Part shown: one piece after another, positions 43,268 through 52,098 of the stretch | Layout of the letters: each line of letters begins with the position of its first letter | Numbering within the stretch: position 1 is the first letter of the stretch | Assembly: GCF_034347405.1 (NCBI RefSeq) | Contig: NZ_CP133778.1 | Location: forward strand, 3,038,001-3,102,000 | DNA: 64,000 nucleotides | Origin: Pseudomonas sp. CCC3.1 | GTDB lineage: Bacteria > Pseudomonadota > Gammaproteobacteria > Pseudomonadales > Pseudomonadaceae | Direction: 5' to 3' | Notes under the pieces: model-generated | Database searches by the model: none | Told to the model about the DNA's origin: nothing | What the model saw: only the letters and a program-made list of their open reading frames with translations | Made by a program: the position numbers and the translations under genes

Positions 43268-43801
43268 TTAATCGAACGCTCCGTTGAGCACCTCGTAAAT
43301 TATGCCGGAGGCGATTGCTACCAGTACCAGATCAGTCCCCGCTTGTCGCCACTCGTAGCCGTCGTAATGGGGCAATCTGCCCAGCAACCGGCCATCCAGC
43401 TTCTTAGCGATACCCGGAGGGAGCGGTTTCCCTCTAGCTAGGTTCTTTTGTGTTCCGGGTGGCAACGAAGGACCAGGGCGCCAATAGTCGCGGTGGCCGC
43501 CGAGCACGCCCAATACGTTACTTCGGTCAATGCTGGGCCCATGATTCCAATCATTCCCGGCGGAACCTTTGCCCTGATTACCCTTATTACCCTGATTACC
43601 CTGATTACCCTGATTACCCTGATTGCCCTGATTGCCCTGATTGCCCTGATTGCCCTGATTGCCCTGCCCTTGGCCGCCCTGTGAGTTGCCCTTTTCATTG
43701 ACTTGACCTTTCCCGTTGCCGGGGTCGGCCAACGCCGCCACCGAGCCAACGGCCAAAGCAAAGCAGGTAACAGCGGCTATAAGCGAGCGTGATTTAAACA
43801 T
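43268..43801 (-). CDS. cigR: CigR family protein with Gly-Asn-Gln repeats
   Basis: This 177-residue exported protein has a signal peptide (MFKSRSLIAAVTCFALAVGS, then VAALA-DP). A low-complexity part with ten GNQ/GNK triplets follows (encoded by 9-bp tandem repeats). The C-terminal domain (LPPGIAKKLDGRLLGRLPHY, LVLVAIASGIIYEVLNG) matches the CigR anti-virulence family. The last hydrophobic segment suggests membrane attachment. ATG 43801 has GGAG nine bases upstream. It lies between prophage fragments and is intact, unlike its neighbours. Confidence 0.85.
   Translation of the reverse strand: MFKSRSLIAAVTCFALAVGSVAALADPGNGKGQVNEKGNSQGGQGQGNQGNQGNQGNQGNQGNQGNQGNQGNKGNQGKGSAGNDWNHGPSIDRSNVLGVLGGHRDYWRPGPSLPPGTQKNLARGKPLPPGIAKKLDGRLLGRLPHYDGYEWRQAGTDLVLVAIASGIIYEVLNGAFD
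43574..43663. repeat. Ten 9-bp tandem repeats in cigR
   Basis: Ten units of CTGATTRCC (R is A or G; one unit CTTATTACC) follow one another. In coding sense they give GGN AAT CAG. Five units with GGC codons and four with GGT are grouped, as expected from slippage and local homogenisation. Unit number should vary between strains without changing the frame. Confidence 0.95.
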
Positions 43802-43870
43802 GACCGTTTTCTCCAAAAGGGAATATCCATTGAAATGTAGACGGTATTACCGATTTTAGTTCCGCATAGC

Positions 43871-44412
43871 CCACCCTACTCGCTTCATCTGGTATCTACA
43901 TCGAAGATGCGTTGTTCAAGCGCGTGTACGAGAAGGCCGATGCTGGCCTGAAAGATGCGATGGACCTTGCCTATTTGACTGGGCATCGCGTGACTGACAC
44001 TCGATTGCTGGATGAGCGTGACGTTCGCGAGGGGCAAATATGGGTGCTGCAAGCTAAGACAAATGCCAAGCGCCGGATTGAAGTAACTGGTGAGTTTCAG
44101 GTTTTAATAGATCGAATAATGTCCCGAAAATCAGGGCATAAGGTCCGCTCGACGCGGCTGATCGTTAGCGAAGACGGCACGCCAATGTCAGTGGCAATGC
44201 TACGTGGAAGGTTTGACTTGGCCAGGGAGGCGGCCGGTGTTGCAAAGGCTGAGTTCCAAATGCGGGACCTGCGCGCAAAGGCTGGTACCGACAAGGCAGA
44301 ATCGAGCGGAGACATCCTGCAAGCGCGGGATCAATTAGGACACACAACTGTCGTCATGACTGAGAACTATATCCGCAAGCGAATAGGTAAAAAGGTCACG
44401 CCGACAAAGTGA
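43871..44412 (+). pseudogene. N-terminally truncated tyrosine integrase
   Basis: The frame is open from just after a TAG at ~43868 and reads GIYIEDALFKRVYEKADAGL, then LAYLTGHRVTDTRLLDERD. Catalytic residues visible are Arg in TGHRVTD, the Arg of MRDLRAKAGTD, His in LGHTTVVMTE and Tyr in ENYIRKR. The N-terminal arm and core-binding domains (~170-200 residues) are missing, so it should be inactive. It ends 60 bp from the 3' end of tRNA-Leu, the usual place for a tRNA-targeting integrase. Confidence 0.8.
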
Positions 44413-44419
44413 ATTGCGG

Positions 44420-44463
44420 AAAAAACAAAGGGCCTGCGAGGCGTTAAAACCTTGCAAGCCCTT
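44420..44463 (-). terminator. Terminator of tRNA-Leu
   Basis: On the minus strand AAGGGCTTGCAAGG pairs with CCTCGCAGGCCCTT with one mismatch, followed by a U-rich tract. It lies ~10 bp after the tRNA CCA end. Confidence 0.8.
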
Positions 44464-44471
44464 GATTTGTT

Positions 44472-44558
44472 TGGTGCCCGAAGCCGGAATCGAACCGGCA
44501 CGTCCTTTCGAACGGGGGATTTTAAGTCCCATGCGTCTACCAATTTCGCCATTCGGGC
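44472..44558 (-). tRNA. tRNA-Leu (anticodon UAA)
   Basis: The 87-nt gene starts GCCCGAATGGCGAAATTGGT and ends with GGTTCGATTCCGGCTTCGGG plus CACCA. The anticodon arm GGGACTTAAAATCCC gives the anticodon UAA, and a long variable arm (CCCGTTCGAAAGGACG region) marks a class II tRNA. The CCA end is encoded. An integrase remnant abuts its 3' side. Confidence 0.95.
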
Positions 44559-45038
44559 GGTAGCGCTGTTAAGCGGGTCAGGCAGGATAGGTTTTGATGT
44601 GTAAAACAATCATGACCCTGCGTGACAGGTGGACGAATATATAGAGCCTGCGCCGATGAGGCAAGTTGCTTAGTGGTTTTTAAGTGATATTTTTTATTTC
44701 TCATTCACGATAAAACCATCGAAAAATCATAGAGCTAGGTAACTAGTGGTTAGGTCGCGTCAGAATTCCCTCTGTGTAGTGGCAGATAAAAACTCGAAGC
44801 TGGCTATTCCGGTAAAGCGTCCCCGAACGGACCTGATGCTTAGACGCAAGAGGTTGCCGCGTTCAAGGTGGTTTGAAACGTGATTGTTTTTTCGATGACC
44901 TTATGAGGCTTACGCCCCATCAGCCAAGTCAATAGTCACCATCATGCCTGCTGAGTTTGTTTTGCCGGGTGGAGTTGGATAATAGCGAGCATTGAATTGC
45001 GTCCATTCCACTTGCCGGCAAATTAAAGGTTTCTACAC
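44559..45038. other. Intergenic region, no confident gene
   Basis: About 480 bp upstream of the tRNA on the minus strand and of a lipoprotein gene on the plus strand. The left part must hold the tRNA promoter. A 40-codon open minus-strand stretch near 44910-45036 (RYYPTPPGKTNSAGMMVTID) looks coding-like but has no start or recognised family; it may be a gene remnant. Confidence 0.4.
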
Positions 45039-45365
45039 ATGCGCGTTGCTGCCATTACCAGCGTCTTACTGTTGCTTTCATCACTCGCAGGGTGCGCCAG
45101 TGCCCCTAACCAGCCTACTTTGACCCTGGACACTCAAAAAAGCCCTGAAGCCTACGCCGCCTGTTTAGTACCAAAGCTGCAGGGTAAAGCGTTTGATCCG
45201 AGCTTATCCCAGACCAATCGTCACTACAGAATCGTAGTCTCCAGCTCACTGGCCGCCGACAATATTGTTGAAACGTTTAAAGCCAGCACAGGGGCAAAGG
45301 TCGTTATTTATCAACGCAGCCTCTTCGCCCCCGACTTTGTACGGACAGCCAAAGAGTGCGTCTGA
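45039..45365 (+). CDS. Small lipoprotein of unknown function
   Basis: This 108-residue protein has a lipoprotein signal with lipobox LAGC (MRVAAITSVLLLLSSLAGCA), so it should be acylated at Cys19. The mature part has a second and third Cys (YAACLV and the C-terminal KECV). AAAGGT precedes the ATG. No family recognised. It is convergent with the TRAP operon and shares its terminator region. Confidence 0.8.
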   Translation: MRVAAITSVLLLLSSLAGCASAPNQPTLTLDTQKSPEAYAACLVPKLQGKAFDPSLSQTNRHYRIVVSSSLAADNIVETFKASTGAKVVIYQRSLFAPDFVRTAKECV

Positions 45366-45367
45366 AC

Positions 45368-45406
45368 AAAAAAAGGGCCTGCACACAATTCGCGTGCAAG
45401 CCCCTT
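45368..45406 (-). terminator. Terminator of the itaconate/TRAP operon
   Basis: On the minus strand GGGCTTGCAC (reverse of 45394-45403) pairs with GTGCAGGCCC with one mismatch, followed by seven U residues (plus-strand A45368-45374). It lies ~70 bp after the dctM stop and directly after the convergent lipoprotein gene. Confidence 0.82.
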
Positions 45407-45472
45407 GCTATTAGCCCTTCTCCCCCTCCTTCAGCGTCCCGCTGAACGTGAACGTTATACAACCCGTTGTTG

Positions 45473-46753
45473 TTACATTCCGAGCCAGTTTGGCAAGGCC
45501 AGTGAAACGAACGGTACGTAGGTCACCAAAATCAAGAAAGCCAGCATCACCAGCAGCCACGGGGATACTGCACGCACCACGCGAGTCAGCGGCATGCCTG
45601 TCACGGCCGAGGTGACAAACAGGTTGAGTCCGGTTGGTGGCGTGATCAGTCCGATTTCCATGTTCACCACCATGATGATGCCCAGGTGGATAGGGTCGAT
45701 GCCCAGTTGCATGGCGATCGGGAACAGGATCGGCGCAAGGATGAGGATGATCGCCGATGGCTCCATGAAGGTGCCCGCAACCAGCAGTACGATGTTCACC
45801 ACCAACAGGAACTCAATCGGCGAGAAGCCTTGTTCGACCACCCAGGCAGTGATCGACTGTGGAATCTGCTCGGTAGTCAGTACGTGAGCAAAAAGCATGG
45901 CGTTGGCGATGATGAACATCAGTACCACGCTTAGCTTGCCTGCTTCGACAATGACCTTAGGGCATTCTCGAATAGTCATGTCTTTGTAGATGAAGATCGC
46001 CACGAAAGCCGCATATACGGCGGCCACTGCAGCGGCTTCGGTCGGGGTGAACATGCCCGAGTAGATACCACCGAGAATGATCACAATCAGCATCAGGCCC
46101 CAGCCAGCTTTACGGCCTGCGGTCGTGATTTCCTTGAACGAGGCACGCGGCAGCGCAGGCATGTTTTTTATCCGGGCCAGGATGTAGATGGTGATCATCA
46201 ACACCACACCCAGTAACAGCCCCGGAACCACACCGGCCATAAACAGCTTGCCCACCGAAGTCTCGGTCGCGGTGGCGTAAACCACCATGACAATCGACGG
46301 CGGAATCAGGATGCCCAAAGTACCAGCGTTACACACAATGCCAGCTGCAAATTCCTGCTTGTAGCCAGAGCGCACCATGCCAGCAATGACGATCGATCCG
46401 ACAGCCGCCACTGTGGCTGGCGATGAACCGCTCAACGCCGCGAAAAGCATACAGGCCATGATCGCGGCAATGGCCAGCCCACCTTTAATGTGGCCAACGC
46501 AGGCATTAGCGAAGTCGATCAGCCGACGGGCCACGCCACCGCTGGTCATGAAGGCACCAGACAGCAGGAAGAACGGAATGGCCAGCAGCGTGTAGTGCTC
46601 GCTGGTTTCAAACAATTTGATCGCCAGCGAACGAACCGAATCGTTACTGAAGAACAGGATGGTCATGGCCCCGGACAAGCCCAGGGAAATAGCCACGGGA
46701 ATGCCGATAAACATCAGCACGAACAGTGCGACAAATAGGAAGCTGATGGTCAT
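45473..46753 (-). CDS. dctM: TRAP transporter large permease (DctM)
   Basis: This 426-residue membrane protein with about twelve hydrophobic segments is the large TRAP subunit. Typical blocks are SGAFMTSGGVARRLIDFANA, GTLGILIPPSIVMVVYATAT, GVVPGLLLG and VNMEIGLITPPTGLNLFV. With DctP and DctQ it imports a dicarboxylate using the sodium gradient. It overlaps dctQ by 4 bp (ATGA) and is the last gene of the operon. In this context itaconate or a related acid is the likely substrate. Confidence 0.93.
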   Translation of the reverse strand: MTISFLFVALFVLMFIGIPVAISLGLSGAMTILFFSNDSVRSLAIKLFETSEHYTLLAIPFFLLSGAFMTSGGVARRLIDFANACVGHIKGGLAIAAIMACMLFAALSGSSPATVAAVGSIVIAGMVRSGYKQEFAAGIVCNAGTLGILIPPSIVMVVYATATETSVGKLFMAGVVPGLLLGVVLMITIYILARIKNMPALPRASFKEITTAGRKAGWGLMLIVIILGGIYSGMFTPTEAAAVAAVYAAFVAIFIYKDMTIRECPKVIVEAGKLSVVLMFIIANAMLFAHVLTTEQIPQSITAWVVEQGFSPIEFLLVVNIVLLVAGTFMEPSAIILILAPILFPIAMQLGIDPIHLGIIMVVNMEIGLITPPTGLNLFVTSAVTGMPLTRVVRAVSPWLLVMLAFLILVTYVPFVSLALPNWLGM

Positions 46754-47388
46754 TTGGCAGTCTCCGATGGGTCGTTTTCAGCCAGTTTTACGGCGTCATC
46801 CACTTCACTGTGCAAGCCCAGCCCTTGCTGTTTGCCTTGCACAACACGAATGAAAACTTGCAGAAAACGCAAGAACATCAGAGCAAAACCGATCGGTACG
46901 ATCATTACGATATGCCACTGCTGGATACCGAAACGATCCAGGTCTTCAGCGCCTGTACCGACGCTGTACAACGTGGCGACCCACTGCTCGCTGGAGTACG
47001 CCATCAGGGCGCAATAGCCAAGGCAGATAACCAGCGCGAGCAAGGCCACACGTCGCTGGTTGGCGGGGTTGAACTGGCGTACCAGCAAGTCGATGCCAAT
47101 GTGCGCACCAATCCGCACGCCCCAGGCCAAGCCTACAAAGATCAGCCAGCCGAACATGGCCTTGGTCAGCGCCACGCTCCAGGTCATCTCTTGTGCAATA
47201 AAGAGAATACCGTCGCCGATGCTGTGCATGGCCGCGTTGGCAAACGGCAGCGAGTCCCCCAAAGAATAGAAAATGCCATAAAGGTTGTTGAACACTACAT
47301 ACGCGAAAGTGACCAGGGTCATTCCTGCAAGCAGGAACGCCACCAGCATTTCTTCCGTGCGATTCCAGACACGAAGGACAGCGTGCAT
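46750..47388 (-). CDS. dctQ: TRAP transporter small permease (DctQ)
   Basis: This 212-residue protein has four membrane segments and the DctQ pattern (NRTEEMLVAFLLAGMTLVTF, FVGLAWGVRIGAHIGIDLLV). It is longer at the C-terminus than many DctQ proteins, with a charged tail. It starts ~150 bp after dctP, across two stem-loops, and overlaps dctM. Confidence 0.92.
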   Translation of the reverse strand: MHAVLRVWNRTEEMLVAFLLAGMTLVTFAYVVFNNLYGIFYSLGDSLPFANAAMHSIGDGILFIAQEMTWSVALTKAMFGWLIFVGLAWGVRIGAHIGIDLLVRQFNPANQRRVALLALVICLGYCALMAYSSEQWVATLYSVGTGAEDLDRFGIQQWHIVMIVPIGFALMFLRFLQVFIRVVQGKQQGLGLHSEVDDAVKLAENDPSETAK

Positions 47389-47448
47389 GGGTTATCTCCC
47401 TTGAAAGAGCCGTCGCAAAGCGACGAATAAGACCGATGAAGTCAGGGC

Positions 47449-47476
47449 ACGACAGCTACTTTTTGAAGGCTGTCGT
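47449..47476 (-). other. Stem-loop between dctP and dctQ (proximal to dctQ)
   Basis: ACGACAGC (47449-47456) pairs with GCTGTCGT (47469-47476). No U-run follows on the minus strand. With the next hairpin it may stabilise the dctP mRNA. Confidence 0.6.
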
Positions 47477-47495
47477 ACGCACCGCAAACGTTGCC

Positions 47496-47526
47496 GCTGG
47501 TGATCTCACACCGGATCACCAACAGC
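47496..47526 (-). other. Stem-loop just after dctP
   Basis: GGTGATC (47499-47505) pairs with GATCACC (47514-47520), and the flanks GCT and AGC extend it with a bulge. It lies ~10 bp after the dctP stop. This arrangement can give more binding protein than permease from one transcript. Confidence 0.6.
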
Positions 47527-47536
47527 ACTCAGGGTC

Positions 47537-48529
47537 TTAACTGCTTTGGTTGGCTTGCTCCCCAGCCTTGATCAGGTCGACACCAATGTCGTTCTCAAAC
47601 TTTTTCCATACGGGGCGCATCGCTTCACGCCATTGTTCGCGCTGCTCAGGCGTCAGGGTGATGATTTCGCTGGTACCCGAATCGACGATGGTCTGACGGG
47701 AGTTTTTATTCAGCGCTTCGGCCTGCTTGTTCACCTCAACGGTGACCTCGGCCATGATCGCATCCAGCGAGCTGCGTACATCTTCGGGCAGGCTGTTCCA
47801 GAACTTGGTGTTGGTGATCACCATGTAATCGATAGCGCCATGATTAGACTCGGTGAAAAATTTCTGTACCTCATTCACCTTCTGGCTTTCGTAGTTCGAC
47901 CACGTGTTTTCGGTGCCATTGACCACACCGGTCTGCAACCCCTGATACACCTCGGCAAAGCTCATTTTGCGGGGTGCGGCGCGCAAGGCCTTGAATTGCT
48001 CATCCAGAACGGCAGACGACTGCACCCGGAACTTCAAACCGCGGGCATCCTTGGGTTCGTACAGGGCTTTGTTGGCGGATAACTGCTTCATGCCGTTATG
48101 CCAATAACCGAGGCCCGTAATACCTTTGCTCTCCATGGACTTGAGCAAGCCTTGGCCTTGCGGGCTCTGCTGGAAGCGGTCAAGCGCATTGATATCGTTG
48201 AACAGGAATGGCAGATCGAATATCTGGATTGGCTTGGCGTAGTGCTCAAACTTGGCCAGCGACGGCGCCAGTAGTTGCACATCGCCCAGCAGTAGCGCTT
48301 CCATTTCTTTGCCGTCACCGAACAACGAAGAGTTCGGATAGACCTCGACCTTGACCCGTCCAGGCAGACGCTCCTCCGCCAGCTTTTTGAACATCAGCGC
48401 GCCCTGTCCTTTGGGCGTGTGTTCGGCAACGACGTGGGCGAATTTGATACTGATGGGATCTGCTGCGCTCGCCAGACCGGCGAACAGAGGCAGGGCGCAA
48501 ACCAAAGCCTTGAGGGTGTGTTTGAACAT
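47537..48529 (-). CDS. dctP: TRAP transporter substrate-binding protein (DctP)
   Basis: This 330-residue periplasmic protein has a signal peptide (MFKHTLKALVCALPLFAGLA, then SA) and the DctP pattern IKFAHVVAEHTPKGQGALMF, LPFLFNDINAL and KFRVQSSAVLDEQFKALRA with the conserved Arg that binds the substrate carboxylate. It captures a C4/C5 dicarboxylate. It lies between the ccl gene and dctQ, as in the P. aeruginosa itaconate locus. Confidence 0.93.
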   Translation of the reverse strand: MFKHTLKALVCALPLFAGLASAADPISIKFAHVVAEHTPKGQGALMFKKLAEERLPGRVKVEVYPNSSLFGDGKEMEALLLGDVQLLAPSLAKFEHYAKPIQIFDLPFLFNDINALDRFQQSPQGQGLLKSMESKGITGLGYWHNGMKQLSANKALYEPKDARGLKFRVQSSAVLDEQFKALRAAPRKMSFAEVYQGLQTGVVNGTENTWSNYESQKVNEVQKFFTESNHGAIDYMVITNTKFWNSLPEDVRSSLDAIMAEVTVEVNKQAEALNKNSRQTIVDSGTSEIITLTPEQREQWREAMRPVWKKFENDIGVDLIKAGEQANQSS

Positions 48530-48613
48530 AAGTCTGTACCTCTTGTTTTTATAGTTAGGTAGTACTGCGGGTGCCTGTTTCTCGTTGAATCACAACAGCT
48601 GTTGTCTTTCGAC

Positions 48614-49447
48614 TCAGGCGGACAGCGGGCCCGCCCGACGCAAGACGCGTCGGGCATGCTCGATCACCGGGGCATCGACCATCTGCCCATCGACCACGAA
48701 CACCCCGTTCCCGGAGGCAACCGCGGCCAAGACCCGTTGGGCCCATTCCAGCTCTTCAGGACGAGGCATAAAGGCCGCGTGAATCAGCGCGACCTGGCTC
48801 GGATGGATACACAGCAGGCCGCCAAAACCCATGTCTCGGGCGTCGGCGGCCATGCGGGTCATACCATCAGGGTTTTTGATATCGGGAAATACGCTGTCCA
48901 GCGGCGGCGCCAACCGGGCCAGAGTGCTGTGCAGCAAGATGGCGTAACGGGCCTGATCAAGCATGCGCTGCGATGCGGCGGTGCCGCTGATCAAGCCTAA
49001 ATCCAGGCCCAGATCCAGCGCGCCAAAACTCAAGCGCTCAATTCCTTTGGCCAGAGCAATAGCCGGCAACTCCAGCAAGCCCTTGGCGCTTTCAATGATT
49101 GGCCAGACAGGCTTGCCGGACGCCGTCGCCTGATCTACTTGCTCGACGCTTTCTGCCTTGGGCAGCAATATCGCCACCACACCGGGCTGGCGGCGGCACA
49201 AAGCCAGATCGGCTGTCTGTTGTTCATGCTGCGGCGCATTGATGCGTACCAACACCCGCGCCTGCGGATTGGCATCTAGAAATGCATCCAGATTGTCCCG
49301 CGCCTCAACCTTGAGGTGTTCCGCCACGGCGTCCTCAAGGTCGACGATAACGGCATCGGCGCCACTTTCCAGGGCCTTGGGAATACGCTCCGGGCGAGTG
49401 CCCGGAACAAACAACGCCGAACGAACGATGGCTTCTTGCATAAGCAT
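48614..49447 (-). CDS. ccl: (S)-citramalyl-CoA lyase, CitE/HpcH family
   Basis: This 277-residue TIM-barrel lyase has VRSALFVPGTRPERIPKALE, DAVIVDLEDAV with metal-binding acids, RINAPQ and GLLCIHPSQVALIHAAF. It should cleave (S)-citramalyl-CoA to acetyl-CoA and pyruvate, the last step of itaconate catabolism. Assignment rests on family and on gene order matching PA0883. Two starts (49447, 49441) are in frame. It follows ict by ~30 bp. Confidence 0.88.
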   Translation of the reverse strand: MLMQEAIVRSALFVPGTRPERIPKALESGADAVIVDLEDAVAEHLKVEARDNLDAFLDANPQARVLVRINAPQHEQQTADLALCRRQPGVVAILLPKAESVEQVDQATASGKPVWPIIESAKGLLELPAIALAKGIERLSFGALDLGLDLGLISGTAASQRMLDQARYAILLHSTLARLAPPLDSVFPDIKNPDGMTRMAADARDMGFGGLLCIHPSQVALIHAAFMPRPEELEWAQRVLAAVASGNGVFVVDGQMVDAPVIEHARRVLRRAGPLSA

Positions 49448-49477
49448 GCTCCGTGCATAAGATGCGAGGCGCGAGCC

Positions 49478-50683
49478 TCACACCGTTCCTTGTTGGTGAA
49501 GGCGCTGGATGTCATCCGCGCCATAACCCAGTTCGACCAGCACACTGTCGGTGTGCTCGCCCAAATCCGGCACCGCCTCCATTCGCGGCTCGAAAGCCGC
49601 GTTGCGCCCCGGCGGCAGTAACGCCGCCAGCTTGCCAACCGGACTGTCCACTTCGCGCCAGCGATCACGCGCCTGAAGCTGCGGATGAGCCCAAACACCT
49701 GCCATGTCGTTGACATGAGCGTTGGCTATCGACGCTGCATCGAGCCGTGCAATCACCTCCTCGGCACTCATCCGGGCAAAGCTCTCAACGATGATGGTTC
49801 GCAAATCGCTGCGATTCTCTGAGCGCCGTGCGTTGGCATTAAAGCGTGAATCGCTCGCCAGTTCAGGTCTCAGCAACACCTTGTCGCAAAACTGCTGCCA
49901 TTCGCGTTCGTTCTGCAAACCGAGCATCACCGTGCCGCCGTCGCCCGCAGGGAAAGGCCCATAAGGATAAATAGTGGCGTGCGCAGCACCGGCCCTCGGA
50001 GGCGGCGGCGCTCCCGCATAGGCGTAGTACATCGGGTAGCTCATCCACTCCACCAGACTTTCCAGCATCGACACATCGATGCGGCTGCCCTCGCCCGTTT
50101 TCTCACGCAGCAACAGGGCCGAGAGCACGCCGGTGTAGGCATACATGCCTGCCGCAATATCAGCAATGGAACAACCGGCCTTGGCCATGTCGCTCTCGCC
50201 GGATCCTCCGGTCACTGACAGAAAGCCGCCTTCACTCTGGATCAGCAGGTCGTAGGCCTTCTTCTGCTCGTAAGGCCCGCCCTCTCCATAGCCGGAGATA
50301 TCGCAAACGATCAACCTCGGGAAACGCTCATGCAAGTCTGCAAAAGACAGCCCCATGCGCTGCGCTGCGCCCGGTGCCAGGTTCTGAACCAGCACATCGG
50401 CCGTGGCCAGTAGCTTGTCGAGCACCTGATCAGCCTCTTGCTGCTTGACGTTCAGGGTCAGGCTTTCTTTGGAACGGTTGGTCCATACAAAGTGCGAGGC
50501 CAGGCCATTGACCCGTTCGTCATAGTCACGGGCGAAGTCGCCGGAGCCAGGGCGTTCGACCTTGATCACGCGAGCGCCGAGGTCAGCCAGTTGCCGGGTG
50601 CAAAACGGTGCCGCAATGGCGTGTTCCAGACTGACGACGGTGATGCCGTCCAGCGGGCGGGGCTTGGGTGTCGTGTCGTTCAT
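49478..50683 (-). CDS. ict: Itaconate CoA-transferase, class III (CaiB/BaiF)
   Basis: This 401-residue class III CoA-transferase has LDGITVVSLEHAIAAPFCTR, LADLGARVIKVERPGSGDFA and the nucleophilic Asp region near AYDLLIQSEGG. It should move CoA from succinyl-CoA to itaconate. ATG 50683 overlaps the MmgE/PrpD stop as ATGA, which settles the start; the frame extends upstream without need. Function follows from the position in the itaconate locus (PA0882-like). Confidence 0.87.
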   Translation of the reverse strand: MNDTTPKPRPLDGITVVSLEHAIAAPFCTRQLADLGARVIKVERPGSGDFARDYDERVNGLASHFVWTNRSKESLTLNVKQQEADQVLDKLLATADVLVQNLAPGAAQRMGLSFADLHERFPRLIVCDISGYGEGGPYEQKKAYDLLIQSEGGFLSVTGGSGESDMAKAGCSIADIAAGMYAYTGVLSALLLREKTGEGSRIDVSMLESLVEWMSYPMYYAYAGAPPPPRAGAAHATIYPYGPFPAGDGGTVMLGLQNEREWQQFCDKVLLRPELASDSRFNANARRSENRSDLRTIIVESFARMSAEEVIARLDAASIANAHVNDMAGVWAHPQLQARDRWREVDSPVGKLAALLPPGRNAAFEPRMEAVPDLGEHTDSVLVELGYGADDIQRLHQQGTV

Positions 50684-52062
50684 GATGCGCTCTCTGCACC
50701 AGCGGTGCGGCGGGTCAGCACACTCAGGTCGTCCAGGTTGCGCAGGTGCCAAACCTGCTCAATGAGTTCAGACGCCTGTTGATCGTTGCGCGCGCCGGAA
50801 AAGGCCAGCAAACGGCGGAATTTGTCTTCCAGTTCGCGGCGGCTCAGGGTATTGCCCGGGTCGCCCTTGGGCTCGTCGATGCGGCCATGCACGATTCGCC
50901 CGTCCACTGTGACGACCTCCACCCGGCCCAGCCAACGCTGCGGGTAAGCGCCGTCGACTTCCTCGTCGAGCAGCATGCGCACCTTGTCGCGAAAATCGCC
51001 GACACGGGAATCGGTCAGTGCGTGCTGGTGAAACTCGGGCAACCCGGCCTTGCCGTAAACGGCGATCAGGCCCAACACCGTGCCCATCGAAAACTTGGCT
51101 TGGTGCACGCTTTGCGGAATCTGCACACGACCCAAGACATCAATGGCCCCTTGATGGACCCGCGTGGTAACACTGGCAATGTCCTCGGCCACCAGCTTTT
51201 CGCGCTGCATCAGGCCCAGCAGAGCGTCTGCCGCCGGGTGCGTGTGGCGGCACGAGGCGTGAAACTTGAACGAGGTTTCAATCAGCGCCCAACGCGTACC
51301 CAAGCCATCTGACAATTTGCCCGGATCAGCATCACTGGACATTCCAGCGGCCATGCCCTGCTCGCCCTCGAGAATGTTCTGCGCGCCGCTCAATCCTTCA
51401 GCGGTCAGGTAGGCCGCCAGAAGTCCATCAGCCGCCGCTTTGGCCGTGTGCAACTGTTTGGAATCCGCGGCATCGCGCAAGAACTCCCACAAACCCGCAG
51501 CCTGAGTACCGGCACTGCCAAGTACGTGGGTGAACTGCGTCTGGTCAAAGCCCATCAGCTTGCCAACAGCCACTGCCGCCGCCAACGTGCCAACCGTGGC
51601 CGTCGTGTGGAAGATGCGATAGTGCGAGCGGCCGAGGAACTCACCTATACGAATACCAGCCTCATAACCGGCAACAGCGGCGACGATCAGTTCACGTCCG
51701 GATTTGCCCAGGTCTTGAGCGGCAGCCAACGCCGCCGGGAACACCACTGTCGCGGGGTGCAGCACAGAGCTGTTGTGCAGGTCGTCCTGCTCCACCAAAT
51801 GCGAGCTGGCACCATTGACCAGCGCGGCGAAATACGCGGAGCTGGTGGTACCGCTGACCAAAATACCGGCAGGGCCGCTGGCCGGGCCCATCATGGCCGC
51901 ATAACGCTCGAACAACGGGATGGGATGCGAGCCTTGACTGGCCAGCGCCGAGCCCAGCCAGTCGAGAAACAGGTCTTCGGTACGGCTAATCACGCTCTCG
52001 GGCAACTGCTCGTATTGGAGATTGGCCAAAAATTCAGTGAGTGCTTGAGTGTGCTGACTCAT
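50680..52062 (-). CDS. MmgE/PrpD family protein
   Basis: This 460-residue protein belongs to the MmgE/PrpD family, which holds 2-methylcitrate dehydratase and cis-aconitate decarboxylase (IRG1). Recognisable parts are DLFLDWLGSALASQGSHPIP, LVNGASSHLVEQDDLHNSSV with the acidic active-site region, and SFKFHASCRHTHPAADALLG. P. aeruginosa PA0881 occupies the same place. Its reaction in itaconate or methylsuccinate-type metabolism is not known to me. It overlaps ict by 4 bp. Confidence 0.87.
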   Translation of the reverse strand: MSQHTQALTEFLANLQYEQLPESVISRTEDLFLDWLGSALASQGSHPIPLFERYAAMMGPASGPAGILVSGTTSSAYFAALVNGASSHLVEQDDLHNSSVLHPATVVFPAALAAAQDLGKSGRELIVAAVAGYEAGIRIGEFLGRSHYRIFHTTATVGTLAAAVAVGKLMGFDQTQFTHVLGSAGTQAAGLWEFLRDAADSKQLHTAKAAADGLLAAYLTAEGLSGAQNILEGEQGMAAGMSSDADPGKLSDGLGTRWALIETSFKFHASCRHTHPAADALLGLMQREKLVAEDIASVTTRVHQGAIDVLGRVQIPQSVHQAKFSMGTVLGLIAVYGKAGLPEFHQHALTDSRVGDFRDKVRMLLDEEVDGAYPQRWLGRVEVVTVDGRIVHGRIDEPKGDPGNTLSRRELEDKFRRLLAFSGARNDQQASELIEQVWHLRNLDDLSVLTRRTAGAESAS

Positions 52063-52098
52063 TCAGCGTTCTCCATGAAAGATGATGTCAAGGCGTAC

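Noticed and set aside
43574..43663. CRISPR-like array
   Set aside because: The 9-bp units have no spacers and lie in a coding frame of cigR; they are simple tandem repeats.
44910..45036. 40-codon coding-like minus-strand stretch
   Set aside because: Too short, no start codon, preceded by a stop and no recognised family.
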